A stretch of 64,000 bases of DNA from Paraburkholderia hiiakae. GTDB taxonomy: Bacteria; Pseudomonadota; Gammaproteobacteria; Burkholderiales; Burkholderiaceae. The notes under the pieces are model-generated. The model was given only the letters and a program-made list of their open reading frames with translations, searched no databases and had not been told where the DNA came from. The stretch lies in assembly GCF_904848665.1 (NCBI RefSeq), contig NZ_CAJHCQ010000001.1:248001-312000 (forward strand). Direction: 5' to 3'. This document shows, piece by piece, positions 38,728-48,240 of the stretch (position 1 is the stretch's first letter; every line of letters starts with the position of its first letter). The position numbers and the translations under genes were made by a program.

Positions 38728-39350
38728 GTTGGCTCAGCGTTGGGAACGTAATTATTGATAGGCAACGTTACGTCCAGTGAAAGCTAAAGCGCATAGAACT
38801 GGAAGTATGTTCGGCGGCCCACGCTGCTGGAGACGCTCGTGTATGCCGTAATGTGCGGTAATCGAAGCGGCCCTTCGCAAACGTTTGTTGCGCGCGCAGT
38901 CAACCGGAACGCTTGCGCGCGAAACGATCCGATACAGAAAAGTCAGAGGAAAGACGGCTGCGCGCACATGAATTTATGCGGCTGGATGCGGCGGGGTTTG
39001 GGTTTGGGAGCGGCCGGGCGTGGACTGACTAGACCCAGTGGTCGCAAGTATTGTGCTGTGTGACTTCCCGGAAACCGTTCGCACTGGTTCGCAGGCACTC
39101 GTCCTTCCGAGACGACTACGTCTTCGCGCAGACGCCCGCCGAACGCGAAGAACGCTGAAGCACCTGTGAGGACGTTGCGCACCAATTCGTCCCGACGGCG
39201 CGGAAGGACGCCGGAGCTCATCCCTAGGACGGCAGTAAGGTCGCCCTCGAGCGCCCCCCCGAGGATAGCGTTGCCGGACCGCGAGTACACCAGTCACACG
39301 ATGGCATAATAGCCCTTCGATCAAAGGATACGGATGTCGCGGGCAAGCTC
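38728..39350. other. Intergenic region between the EmrE-type gene and the GT9-type gene
   Basis: 623 bases without a convincing gene. Bases about 38776-38815 match 36366-36400 (shared GGAAGTATGTTCGGC), the outer edge of the duplicated unit. Short open frames on either strand have no recognisable family features. The last 60 bases become AT-richer towards the following gene and probably hold its promoter. Confidence 0.5.
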
Positions 39351-40463
39351 ATGCAGAGTGAAAAAAGGAACGTCGAACCAGTCCGTGGTTTTATAAATAA
39401 AAGCCTTCGCGTTCCTCATCCCGAAATTATTCAGGACGAGGTCGAGAATCTCTCCTTTTATAAGAAGATTTCGCTTCTGAAGAAGCAACTGCATAAATGG
39501 TCGATACTTTCATTTAACCGCCAACTCGGCCTGTACACAGAAGCCGCGGACTTGCGCGCTGGCGCCCGGATTCTATTGATGTATAGCGGCGTCAACAACA
39601 TCGGCGACGCGTTGATGGATCTTTCCGGCCGGGCGTTGATTGGCGGCACCTCGTACACGCTGGATGTACTGCTCGATCCGTCCCTGGCGGAGCTCTTTCG
39701 GCATGACCGATTCTTTTCGAAAATCTACACAGATTTTCGTGAGATCGATTTCGGCGAATACGATTTCGTCATACTGAACAAGCTTGGAATTCGCGTAATA
39801 AAAGAGAAAGTCGGGCATGCGCGTCAATCCAGATTTACGAGCCTGATCGGATGGTACGCAGGGCGTAACTACAATCACATACAGTTCAGCTACTACTCGT
39901 TCAACAAGATCCTGAAATGCGGGATCGACGATGTGGATCTGTATAAAAATTCGCGCCTGGTTCTCGACGCGCCGAAGTGTGATGATTTTCCATCGGAAGG
40001 CTATGCCGGTAGAGTCGCCATTTCTGTCGGCGGCAGGGAATCCCACCGAATCTACGGTAAGTGGGCAGACGTTCTTGCTCAGCTTGACGACGATGAGGGG
40101 TTATCGCGTTATGAGTATGTCCTGCTCGGATCAGATAATGGACTCAAGGAAGCAAACGATCTGACCGGTATGAAATTCAGGAATTTGAAGCTGACCTCGT
40201 TGGTTGGCAAACTGAAGATTCATGAATGCTTTTCCCTGTTAGGGCAAAGCAGATTGTTTGTAGGAGCGGACGGCGGGCTTCTGCATATTGCGCACGCGGC
40301 CGGCACGCCGACCATCGCTTTGTTTAGCGATGACATTGATCCAAGAACCCGATACGTCGAGAACGATTTTTTCAAATGCTCTCCACTGACGGGGGCTAGT
40401 GATGTGACGAGCATCGAGCCCAAAGATGTGGTGAATGTCATGAGAGATGTTCTGCCAGGGTGA
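39351..40463 (+). CDS. Glycosyltransferase family 9-like protein (heptosyltransferase fold)
   Basis: 370 residues. The C-terminal half has the GT9 pattern: RVAISVGGRES, a KWADVLAQL region, then LFVGADGGLLHIAHAAGTPTIALF, the nucleotide-sugar-binding stretch of ADP-heptose transferases. The N-terminal half (about 1-65) is unusual and Lys-rich, without membrane segments. Codon use and base composition are clearly AT-richer than neighbours, and an IS481-type remnant follows immediately, so recent acquisition is likely. The sugar donor is unknown. The ATG at 39351 lacks a strong ribosome site. Confidence 0.72.
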   Translation: MQSEKRNVEPVRGFINKSLRVPHPEIIQDEVENLSFYKKISLLKKQLHKWSILSFNRQLGLYTEAADLRAGARILLMYSGVNNIGDALMDLSGRALIGGTSYTLDVLLDPSLAELFRHDRFFSKIYTDFREIDFGEYDFVILNKLGIRVIKEKVGHARQSRFTSLIGWYAGRNYNHIQFSYYSFNKILKCGIDDVDLYKNSRLVLDAPKCDDFPSEGYAGRVAISVGGRESHRIYGKWADVLAQLDDDEGLSRYEYVLLGSDNGLKEANDLTGMKFRNLKLTSLVGKLKIHECFSLLGQSRLFVGADGGLLHIAHAAGTPTIALFSDDIDPRTRYVENDFFKCSPLTGASDVTSIEPKDVVNVMRDVLPG

Positions 40464-40523
40464 ATTGTGCGATTCGCAGACATCGTTTCACTTACTTGAC
40501 GGCCGTCTCCTTGGCGCGTCGAT

Positions 40524-40700
40524 CTACACGCTGTCCACCGCCTCCGCGAGCGATGTGATTTCGCCCGGTTCCGCAACACGATCGGCAGGCGTCTTGCCAC
40601 CGAGTGAGCCGCGTGGCCGTTGCCAATTGTCGTCGAACTGCCACTCTCCGATTCGCAGGCCGATTGCCTGCTCAGCCGGAGCACGGCGGAGCCAGAACAC
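40524..40700 (-). pseudogene. C-terminal fragment of an IS481-type transposase
   Basis: Read leftward, the frame gives RIGEWQFDDNWQRPRGSLGG followed by KTPADRVAEPGE and stops at a TAG (40524-40526). The NW-RP-GSL-GKTP block is the end of the integrase catalytic domain in IS481-family transposases. The upstream DDE part and the inverted repeats are not present. It separates the GT9-type gene from waaA and marks an old insertion scar. Confidence 0.75.
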
Positions 40701-40793
40701 GTTCAGATCGGTAAGCGGTGACCATTAAACCTTGCCGTCGATGTGCGGCGAGCGCGATGGAATTGAGCGAAGTACGCGCCACCGCGCACGAAG

Positions 40794-42101
40794 TCATACA
40801 TCTGAGACGAGAGCCTGTATAACGTCCACCGTGCGCGCCGTCGCGCCGCGGTGGCGCGACGCGAACGCAGCCGCAGCCGCGCCCATGGCGACCCGGCGCG
40901 GTTTATCGTTGAAGAGTTCGCGCAAGGCGCGCGCGAGATCGGCGGGGTCCTGAACCTGCAGGGCCGCGCCTGCGGCCGTAGCGTCGGCGGTGGCCTGCGT
41001 GAAGTTGAACACGTGCGGGCCGATCAGCACCGGCACGCCCACAGCGCACGCTTCGATCAGGTTCTGCCCCCCGAGCGGCAAGAGACTGCCGCCGATAAAC
41101 GCGAGGTCGGCGGCAGCGTAGTAAGCGCCCATTTCCCCCATCGAATCGCCGAGCAGAACGCTCACGTCCTGCGGCAACACTCGCACGCCCTCATGCGCGG
41201 AAGCCGCAGCAGCCGCGGCCGGCGCCCAGCGCGAGCGCCGCTCGAGCTTGAAGTTCTTGCGCTCCACGAGCGCGGCCACTTCATCGAAGCGCTGAGGGTG
41301 ACGCGGCACGAGGATCAACAGCGCATCCGGCACATTCAAGGCAGCGAAGGCCTGCAGCACGAGTTCCTCTTCGCCTTCACGCGTGCTCGCCGCGACCCAC
41401 ACCGGTCGCTCGCCGATCGCGCGCCGCCAGTCGCGCCCACGTGCGATCAGCGCCGGCGGGCTCGCCATGTCGAACTTGAGGTTGCCGAGCACTGCCACGT
41501 TGCGCGCGCCGAGCGCGGTGAGGCGCTCCGCGTCGGAGGGGCTTTGGGCGAGCACGCGCGTGAAGCCGCCGAACACCTCGCGCGCGCCCGCACCGAACTT
41601 CGCCGCACGCTTGAACGAGCGCGCCGACATGCGCGCGTTGGTGAGCACGAGCGGCACGTCGGCGTGCTTGCATTCGTCGATGAGCGTGGGCCAGACCTCG
41701 GTTTCCATCACGAGACCGAGTGACGGCCGCCATGCGCGCAGGAAGCGCCGCACCGCGTGCGGCATGTCGTACGGCACGTAGCAGCGCAGCACGCGATCGC
41801 CGAAGAGCTGCTCGCCGGTGGCGCGTCCGCCCGGCGTCATATGCGTGAGCAGCACGCGCGCGTCGGGGCGCGCCGCCAGTAACGCGTCGACGAGCGGCTG
41901 CGCCGCGCGGGTCTCGCCCACCGAGACGGCATGCACCCAGATGAGCGGCGCGTCGTCCTCGGGCAAGCGGCCCGCCGAATAGCCGAAACGTTCGCCGATA
42001 TGCTCGCGATAGCCACGCTCGCGGCGCGATCGGATGAATAGCCGCAGCACCGCAAGCGGTGCAATGAGCCACCAGGCCGCGCGATAGATCGCTCTTAGCA
42101 T
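40794..42101 (-). CDS. waaA: 3-deoxy-D-manno-octulosonic acid (Kdo) transferase
   Basis: 435 residues. An N-terminal membrane anchor is followed by GERFGYSAG, the HAVSVGETRAA segment carrying the catalytic acidic residue, METEVWPTLIDECKHADVPL and the donor-binding GGSLLPLGGQNLIEACAVGVPV. It adds Kdo to lipid A precursor at the inner membrane. It leads the leftward core-LPS genes together with the Kdo hydroxylase encoded 97 bases upstream. Confidence 0.95.
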   Translation of the reverse strand: MLRAIYRAAWWLIAPLAVLRLFIRSRRERGYREHIGERFGYSAGRLPEDDAPLIWVHAVSVGETRAAQPLVDALLAARPDARVLLTHMTPGGRATGEQLFGDRVLRCYVPYDMPHAVRRFLRAWRPSLGLVMETEVWPTLIDECKHADVPLVLTNARMSARSFKRAAKFGAGAREVFGGFTRVLAQSPSDAERLTALGARNVAVLGNLKFDMASPPALIARGRDWRRAIGERPVWVAASTREGEEELVLQAFAALNVPDALLILVPRHPQRFDEVAALVERKNFKLERRSRWAPAAAAAASAHEGVRVLPQDVSVLLGDSMGEMGAYYAAADLAFIGGSLLPLGGQNLIEACAVGVPVLIGPHVFNFTQATADATAAGAALQVQDPADLARALRELFNDKPRRVAMGAAAAAFASRHRGATARTVDVIQALVSDV

Positions 42102-42198
42102 CGTGCCTCCGCGACGGCCAGGGTCATACGAAACGCCGCGGCCGCGCGGCAGGAGGTGTCGGTCGGCGCGTTGATCGGCAGGCTCATCTCGCGTGGGT

Positions 42199-43083
42199 TC
42201 AAACCAGTTCCTTGCCCTTGAGGCGTTCGAGGATGCCGAGCGGCGCCCAGTCGGGATGGACCATGTCCTTCACCGGCAGGAAAAAAGTCTGCTCCATCAT
42301 GAACTGACCGGACATCACCGCATGCGAGGTGTGATCGGAGAAGCACACCCACACGCTGCCCGGCGGAAAGCCGATGGTCTCCTGCGGGCACGCCTTCTGA
42401 TAGTCGAGATCGGCTTTCATGCCGTCGTGGAGGTTGAGCATCAGATGGTCGTACTCGCTGCGCGGCGACTTCGTGATATGCAGCAGGTTCTGCAGCCAAG
42501 CCGAACCCGGAAACTGCGGCTTGATGTTCGGCAGGAAGCGCTTGGCCATATTCTCGAACGGCTCGCCCACGCGCCACACGCGCGCCACGCCGTTCGGGTT
42601 GACGTTGGTGAACACGCGCAGAATGCGCTCACCGTAGTTCGGACGCGAGGGAAACGCATCGACGTGCAGGCGCGAATCGTCCTTGCGCCACGAGGTCTCA
42701 CGCGTTTCCACCTGATGCAGACGCAGGCTCGTGGGCGCCACACGCAGCTTGTCGGTGTACTCGGGAAAGAGGCCGTCCACGAGCGTGCGAGCGCACGTCT
42801 GGTAACGCGCGATCAACGCGCGCACAGCCGACTGCGTGACAGTGTCGCCAAGCACGCCGTGCAGCGCGCCGCCGTTCGGGTCGAGGCTGATGTTCTTGCG
42901 GTTGGGATCGGCGATCGCGGGGTCGAGCAGTGCCCGCTCGCCACCTTCGATCGCAAAGGCCAGGTTCGGAAAATACAGCACCTTGCCCTGCTCGACGGCG
43001 TCGAGCAGCGTCTCGCGCGGTTGCGAGAGCTGCTGGCCGCGCCAATCGCCGGACGTGATTTCGATGATCTGGGATTCGTTCAT
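42199..43083 (-). CDS. kdoO: Kdo 3-hydroxylase (Fe(II)/2-oxoglutarate dioxygenase)
   Basis: 294 residues from the ATG at 43083. A metal-binding HVD (in RLHVDAFPSRPNYGERILRVF) and a distal histidine in CFSDHTSHAVMSGQF form the 2-His-1-carboxylate triad. The family, known from Burkholderia and Yersinia, hydroxylates the outer Kdo of LPS to D-glycero-D-talo-octulosonic acid (Ko). Location between waaA and waaC is exactly the expected context, which supports the assignment. Confidence 0.88.
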   Translation of the reverse strand: MNESQIIEITSGDWRGQQLSQPRETLLDAVEQGKVLYFPNLAFAIEGGERALLDPAIADPNRKNISLDPNGGALHGVLGDTVTQSAVRALIARYQTCARTLVDGLFPEYTDKLRVAPTSLRLHQVETRETSWRKDDSRLHVDAFPSRPNYGERILRVFTNVNPNGVARVWRVGEPFENMAKRFLPNIKPQFPGSAWLQNLLHITKSPRSEYDHLMLNLHDGMKADLDYQKACPQETIGFPPGSVWVCFSDHTSHAVMSGQFMMEQTFFLPVKDMVHPDWAPLGILERLKGKELV

Positions 43084-43323
43084 GGTCGCCCCTGGAAGCG
43101 ATGGATCTGATTGCCCGCCGATGTGGCGCGGTGGGAGCGTGGCGTGGCTTGTTGCCCGCTTTTTTTGCCCGCCTCTTTCGCGCGGCTCATGCCGGCCAAG
43201 CCCTGACGCTCGCTTGTGCACGTCCGTGCACCCTCGTGCGCGCCGATTCTTATACCCGCAGCCTGCGGGGCGCGCCTTGACGCGCCGCAGCCCGTTCGGC
43301 GCCGGCCCTGCGGCGGCGCGCCG

Positions 43324-44319
43324 CTACAGCAACCCGAAGCCCGCCAGCGCGCTCTTCACCTGCGCAAGCGTTGGCGGCTGGCCTGCCGTGCCCAGATTGA
43401 CGACGTTCGGCGACCAGTAGCCGCCTGTGCGCCAGGCGGTCGCGAAATTGTACAACTCGACGGTTGGGCGCTTCAGCGCCGCCGCGATATGCACGAGACC
43501 CGTGTCCACGCCCACCGTGGCCGCCGCGCCGTCGATCAGGCCGACCACGGCAGGCAGCGAGAGCTTGGGCGGCACGATCGCCGCTTCGCCGAATTCGCGC
43601 GCAAGGCGCTCGCTGGTGGCGCGCTCGGCCTCGCTGCCCCAGGGCAGCACGAGCGACGCGCCGCGCCGCACGAGCGCCTGACCCAGCTCAATCCAGTGCT
43701 GGTCCGGCCACTGCTTGTCGGCGCGCGACGTGGCGTGCACGAACACGACGTAGGGCACCGGCAGGTTCAGCCCCACGCCCGCGAGCGCCTGGGCGGCGCG
43801 GTAGGTATCGAGGCCGAAGTCGATGTCGTCGGTGACCAAAGGCGGTGCGAGATCGAGCGCGCCCGCAACCAGTTGGCGCGTGCGCTCGACCACATGGGTG
43901 CGCGGCTCGATGCGGATCGAGCGGTCGTAGAAGAAGCGCACGGGCCATTCGTAGCCCGCGCCATCGGTGCGGTTGCCGAGACCGACGAGCGGCCCGCGCG
44001 CCCAACTCCCCACCCACGCCGTCTTGATGAGCCCCTGGCAGTCGATCACGAGGTCGTACTTCTCGGCCGCGAGCGCGCGCCGGAACGCGCCGATCTCGCG
44101 CCAGTTGGCGCTCGAGAAGAGGCCCTTGCGCCAGCGGCGCAGCGAAAACGGAATCGCCCGGCGCACGCCCTCCACCAGCTCGACGAGCGACTGGAAGCTC
44201 TCTTCGACGAGCCAGTCGATCTGCGCGTCGGGGTACCGCCGACGGATATCGGCAATGACGGGCATGTTATGGACGACGTCGCCAAGCGACGACACGCGCA
44301 CGATGAGGATCTTTTGCAC
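43324..44319 (-). CDS. waaC: Lipopolysaccharide heptosyltransferase I
   Basis: 331 residues from a GTG at 44319; no ATG is available, and a TTG two codons upstream is the alternative. It begins with KILIVRVSSLGDVVHNMPV, typical of WaaC, and carries VFVHATSRADKQWPDQHWIELG and VGVDTGLVHIAAAL, the GT9 ADP-heptose-binding motifs. It adds the first heptose to Kdo in the inner core. It is transcribed in the same direction as kdoO and waaA. Confidence 0.92.
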   Translation of the reverse strand: MQKILIVRVSSLGDVVHNMPVIADIRRRYPDAQIDWLVEESFQSLVELVEGVRRAIPFSLRRWRKGLFSSANWREIGAFRRALAAEKYDLVIDCQGLIKTAWVGSWARGPLVGLGNRTDGAGYEWPVRFFYDRSIRIEPRTHVVERTRQLVAGALDLAPPLVTDDIDFGLDTYRAAQALAGVGLNLPVPYVVFVHATSRADKQWPDQHWIELGQALVRRGASLVLPWGSEAERATSERLAREFGEAAIVPPKLSLPAVVGLIDGAAATVGVDTGLVHIAAALKRPTVELYNFATAWRTGGYWSPNVVNLGTAGQPPTLAQVKSALAGFGLL

Positions 44320-44420
44320 GCTCAAGGCTCTTGGGCCAGACAGATTAAAAAGGTGGGCAATTTTAGCGCGCCGCACGCAAATGCGAAGAAAAACCGGGGA
44401 AATGCGCGGAAAGGAATGCA

Positions 44421-44454
44421 AACGGCGCCGCGCCGTGGCTGGCGCGGCGCCGTT
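44421..44454 (-). terminator. Hairpin terminator downstream of the phosphomannomutase gene
   Basis: Perfect 14-bp stem (arms 44421-44434 and 44441-44454) with a six-base loop, 42 bases beyond the end of the leftward gene at 44497. On the minus strand only a short GTTTG follows, so termination may be partial. Confidence 0.6.
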
Positions 44455-44496
44455 GGGCGCGTCATGTGGCCGCAAGGGGCACAAGGCCCCCGGGGC

Positions 44497-45891
44497 TTAG
44501 AACGGCAGCTTCGCGTCCGGCTTCTCAGCGAGAATCACGCGCTTGAAGTCGGCCTGGATGCGCGCGAGCGCAGCATCGTTGTCGGCTTCGAAGCGCATCA
44601 CGACCACGGGCGTAGTGTTCGACGAGCGCGCGAGGCCAAAGCCGTCCGGATACTCCACGCGCAGGCCGTCGATGGTGATGACCTCGTCGGCGCCCGTGAA
44701 CTTCGCATTCTTCTGCAGCTTCGCGATCAGCTCGAAGTTCTCGCCTTCCTCGAGCTTCAGTTGCAGCTCGGGCGTGGCGTGCGAGTTCGGCAGGTCGTTG
44801 AGCAGCTTGCTCGGATCGGCCACGCGCGAGAGGATCTCGAGCAAACGCGCGCCCGTGTACAGGCCGTCGTCGAAGCCGTACCAGCGATCCTTGAAGAACA
44901 CGTGGCCGCTCATTTCACCCGCGAGGGGCGCGCCGGTTTCGCGCAGCTTCGCCTTCACGAGCGAGTGGCCCGTCTTCCACATGAGCGGCTCGCCGCCCTT
45001 GGCCTTCACCCACTTCGCGAGATTGCGCGTGCACTTCACGTCGTAGATGATCTGCTTGCCCGGATTGCGCGAGAGCACTTCCTCGGCGAACAGCATGAGC
45101 TGGCGATCGGGGTAGATGATCTCACCGTCCTTGGTCACGACGCCCAGACGGTCGCCGTCGCCGTCGAACGCGAAGCCGATCTCCGCATCCGTTTCCTTGA
45201 GCGCGCGAATCACGTCCTGCAGATTCTCGGGGTGCGCCGGGTCCGGATGGTGGTTCGGGAACGTGCCGTCGATTTGCGTGAACAGCTCGACCAGCTCGCA
45301 GCCCATTGCCTTGAACAGACGTGGCGCGAGTTCCCCTGCCACGCCGTTGCCGGTATCGACGACGATCTTGAGCGGGCGCGCGAGCTTGACGTCGCTCACG
45401 ATGCGCGCCACATATTCGTCAGCGATGTCGTACTTCGTATAGCTGCCCTCGCCCGCATCGAAACGGTCCGCAACGATACGCTCGTAGAGGCCGAGGATCT
45501 GGTCGCCGTAAATCGCCTTGCCGCGCAGGACCATCTTGAAGCCGTTGTAGTCGGGCGGATTGTGGCTGCCCGTCACGACGATGCAGGAGTCCACGTTGCG
45601 CTCGCCGCCCACCAGCTGGAGTGGCACGTTCGCGGCGAAGTAGCCCACGGGCGTGGGCACCATGCCGACGTCGACCACGTCAACGCCCGCTTCGCACAGG
45701 CCGTCGGCCAGCGCACGCGAGAGATCGGGACCTGAGAGCCGGCCATCGCGCGCGATCACCACGGAGTCGCCGCCCTGTGCACGCACTTCGCTGCCGAAGG
45801 CGCGGCCGATGGCGCGCGCGGTGTCGGTGTCGAGGGTCTTGCCGATCACGCCGCGAATGTCATATGCCTTGAAAATCGATTTCGAAATCAT
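44497..45891 (-). CDS. manB: Phosphomannomutase/phosphoglucomutase (AlgC/ManB type)
   Basis: 464 residues. The phosphoserine loop TGSHNPP has its catalytic serine at position 109, the metal-binding FDGDGDR follows near 245, and the sugar-specificity GEMSGHVFF loop is intact. It interconverts hexose 6- and 1-phosphates, supplying mannose 1-phosphate for GDP-mannose (used by gmd) and glucose 1-phosphate for UDP-glucose (used with galE). No GDP-mannose pyrophosphorylase is in the window. Confidence 0.92.
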   Translation of the reverse strand: MISKSIFKAYDIRGVIGKTLDTDTARAIGRAFGSEVRAQGGDSVVIARDGRLSGPDLSRALADGLCEAGVDVVDVGMVPTPVGYFAANVPLQLVGGERNVDSCIVVTGSHNPPDYNGFKMVLRGKAIYGDQILGLYERIVADRFDAGEGSYTKYDIADEYVARIVSDVKLARPLKIVVDTGNGVAGELAPRLFKAMGCELVELFTQIDGTFPNHHPDPAHPENLQDVIRALKETDAEIGFAFDGDGDRLGVVTKDGEIIYPDRQLMLFAEEVLSRNPGKQIIYDVKCTRNLAKWVKAKGGEPLMWKTGHSLVKAKLRETGAPLAGEMSGHVFFKDRWYGFDDGLYTGARLLEILSRVADPSKLLNDLPNSHATPELQLKLEEGENFELIAKLQKNAKFTGADEVITIDGLRVEYPDGFGLARSSNTTPVVVMRFEADNDAALARIQADFKRVILAEKPDAKLPF

Positions 45892-46138
45892 GTTGGGCTC
45901 ACGTCCAGATGGGAATTCGGGTCTATTCGTAACACGGACAGCCAGTTGAAAGCCTCTGGCGTTACGAAAAGTGGGATCCGTTACAAACTATAATTGCCGT
46001 TTTTCGGCAGTGGTATGCACCCATTTTAATGCTTCGCCGTTTCCTTTTATCGCCAAAATATTCGTCAAAAATGGCGGAGAGATTGCGCATGCCGCGTGCC
46101 TGCCCCTTTTTTAACGCGTGCCGCCGTGGCGAGGCGCG

Positions 46139-47401
46139 ATGCTGAGCCTCAAGCGATTTGGGAACCCCGACGTCGCACGCGCGTTTGCAAACATCGTGTG
46201 GCTTGGCCTCGAGCGCGTCACGCAGATCGCGGTCGCCATCGTCATCAGCGGCGTGCTCGCGCGCTATTTCGGCCCCGACGTATTCGGCAAGTGGCAGTAC
46301 GCCAATACGCTTTTGCTCGTGCTCGCGCCCATCACGTGGGTCTGTGGCGCCGAGATTCTCGTGCCCACCATCGTCAACCGGCCGCCGGAGCAGCTCGGCA
46401 CTGTGCTCGGGAGCGCGTTCGCGCTGCGCATTGGCGTGTCGGCGGCGGCGCTGTTCCTCACGTGGGCCGGCATTGCGCTCGGCGTGACCGATCCGCTCGT
46501 CGGCGCGATGCTCGCCGGGCTCGCCGTGACGATGCTGTTTCGCGAGCCGTTCGTGGGCGTGATCAACGCGTGGCTGCAGAGCATGACGTATAGCAAGCCG
46601 CAGTTGCTCGCGAGCATGACGACGGCCGTGATCAAGGCGCTGCTCGTGTACCTGCTCGCGCGCGCGGCGTTCGCGCCCGCTACCTTCGGCTGGCTCTGGG
46701 CGCTCGAATCGGCGGCGATTGGTGCTGCGCTCGTGCTTTACTTCCGGCGCCGCCACGGCGGCAAGCTCGGCTGGCACGTGGATCGCTCGCTCTTCAAGCA
46801 TTTCGCGAGCGCGGGCACGGTGTTCTGGCTCGGCCTCATCTGCATGTATCTGTTCCTGAAACTCGACCGCTTGATGCTCGAGCGCACGATCTCGTTCGCC
46901 GACCTTGGCCGCTATTCCGCCGCGCAGCAGCTCAACGAGAACTGGATCACACTCGCGCTCATGCTCTCGCAAACCATCGCGCCCGCCTTCGTCTACCGCG
47001 TCCAGCAGACCGCGCAACTGCGCCGCAATCTCGTGCGCCTCTTCGCCATGACCGCCTTGCTGATGGTGGCAGGCGCACTCGTGCTCGACGCGCTCGCGGG
47101 CTTTATCATCGGCCGCGTGTTCGGGCCTGACTATGAAGGCGCGATCGGCATTTTCCGCTGGGCTGTCTGGCTTTCGGTGCCGGCGGGGCTCGAAGCCATT
47201 GGCAACCTCGTCGTGCTCAAATATCAGGCGAAGTTCGTGCTGCTCGCGAAATGGCTGCTCGCGCTCGCCGTGGCGTTCGCCGTGAATCTCGTGGCGATTT
47301 CGCGACTTGGTTCGTACGGAGCGTTGTGCGGCCTCGCGGCTGGCTATCTCGCGGCTGCCTGCGTGAATCTCTACTACATCCGCTTCAAGCTAGTTTCATG
47401 A
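46139..47401 (+). CDS. wzx: Polysaccharide flippase (Wzx-like)
   Basis: 420 residues from the ATG at 46139; the frame's earlier start is a GTG without support. Twelve or so membrane segments occur with the usual MATE/Wzx opening (LGLERVTQIAVAIVISGVLA, then RYFGPDVFGKWQY). It should flip an undecaprenyl-linked repeat unit across the inner membrane. It overlaps the glycosyltransferase gene by four bases (ATGA), so the pair is translationally coupled. Confidence 0.85.
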   Translation: MLSLKRFGNPDVARAFANIVWLGLERVTQIAVAIVISGVLARYFGPDVFGKWQYANTLLLVLAPITWVCGAEILVPTIVNRPPEQLGTVLGSAFALRIGVSAAALFLTWAGIALGVTDPLVGAMLAGLAVTMLFREPFVGVINAWLQSMTYSKPQLLASMTTAVIKALLVYLLARAAFAPATFGWLWALESAAIGAALVLYFRRRHGGKLGWHVDRSLFKHFASAGTVFWLGLICMYLFLKLDRLMLERTISFADLGRYSAAQQLNENWITLALMLSQTIAPAFVYRVQQTAQLRRNLVRLFAMTALLMVAGALVLDALAGFIIGRVFGPDYEGAIGIFRWAVWLSVPAGLEAIGNLVVLKYQAKFVLLAKWLLALAVAFAVNLVAISRLGSYGALCGLAAGYLAAACVNLYYIRFKLVS

Positions 47402-48240
47402 TGAATTCCGCCGCGCTCCCTGCGAGCGACGCACGCGAGGGCGCGCTTGCCGACGTCGCCGTGCTCATGCCCGCGTACAACGGCCAGGACGACGTTGCGC
47501 GCACGCTCGCTTCGTTCGATGAAGATGCAACGATTTACGCACTCGTGGTCGATGACGGCAGCACGCCGCCTATCGTCGCGCCTGATGTACCTGGCATGCG
47601 CGTGGAAGTCTTGCGCATGCCGAAGAACGGCGGCATTGAGCGAGCGTTGCAGGCGGGTGTCGAGGCGCTCGCGGCCCGCGGTTTTCGCTACGCGGCGCGA
47701 ATCGACGCGGGCGATCTCGCCGCGCCCCAGCGCCTCGCGAAGCAACGCGCGCGCATGCAAGCCGAGCCCGCGATCGCGGCGCTTGGCACGTGGACCCAGG
47801 TGATCAATCGCGCGGGTGAACCGCTTTTCATGCTGCGCCCGAGCGCCGATGCACGCACGCTGCGCCGCACTCGCCTGTTGCGCTCGCCGCTCGTGCATCC
47901 GTCGGTCATGCTGCGTATCGATGCCGTGCTTGCTGTGGGCAACTATCGCGTGCAATATCCGGCCGCTGAGGACCTCGACCTGTTCCTGCGACTGATGGAG
48001 CGCTATGAGTGCGCGAATTTGCCGGAGCTTGGTCTGTACTATGAGCTGAACGAAGGCGGTATTAGTGCGACAAAGCGGCGGCGGCAGATCGTCTCCACGC
48101 TACGTCTTCAACTGCACTATCTGAACGTGCTGAACTGGCGCGACTGGGCGGGCGTTGCGAAGAGCATGCTGCACTTCGTAACGCCATATCGCACCTTGCA
48201 GAAGATGAAACGGGCACTGTTCGCGAACAGCTCAACCTAA
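47398..48240 (+). CDS. Family 2 glycosyltransferase
   Basis: 280 residues. VAVLMPAYNGQDDVARTLAS and LVVDDGSTPP form the GT-A N terminus; RIDAGDLAAPQRLAKQ holds the metal-binding DAGD, a variant of the usual DADD/DxD. A second ATG three bases downstream (47401) could serve as start. The donor sugar is unknown. Its stop codon overlaps the convergent lrgB end by four bases. Confidence 0.88.
   Translation: MMNSAALPASDAREGALADVAVLMPAYNGQDDVARTLASFDEDATIYALVVDDGSTPPIVAPDVPGMRVEVLRMPKNGGIERALQAGVEALAARGFRYAARIDAGDLAAPQRLAKQRARMQAEPAIAALGTWTQVINRAGEPLFMLRPSADARTLRRTRLLRSPLVHPSVMLRIDAVLAVGNYRVQYPAAEDLDLFLRLMERYECANLPELGLYYELNEGGISATKRRRQIVSTLRLQLHYLNVLNWRDWAGVAKSMLHFVTPYRTLQKMKRALFANSST

Noticed and set aside
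38943..39324. Overlapping minus-strand frames (about 115 residues) between the EmrE-type and GT9-type genes
   Set aside because: No motif, biased composition and no initiation signal; treated as non-coding.
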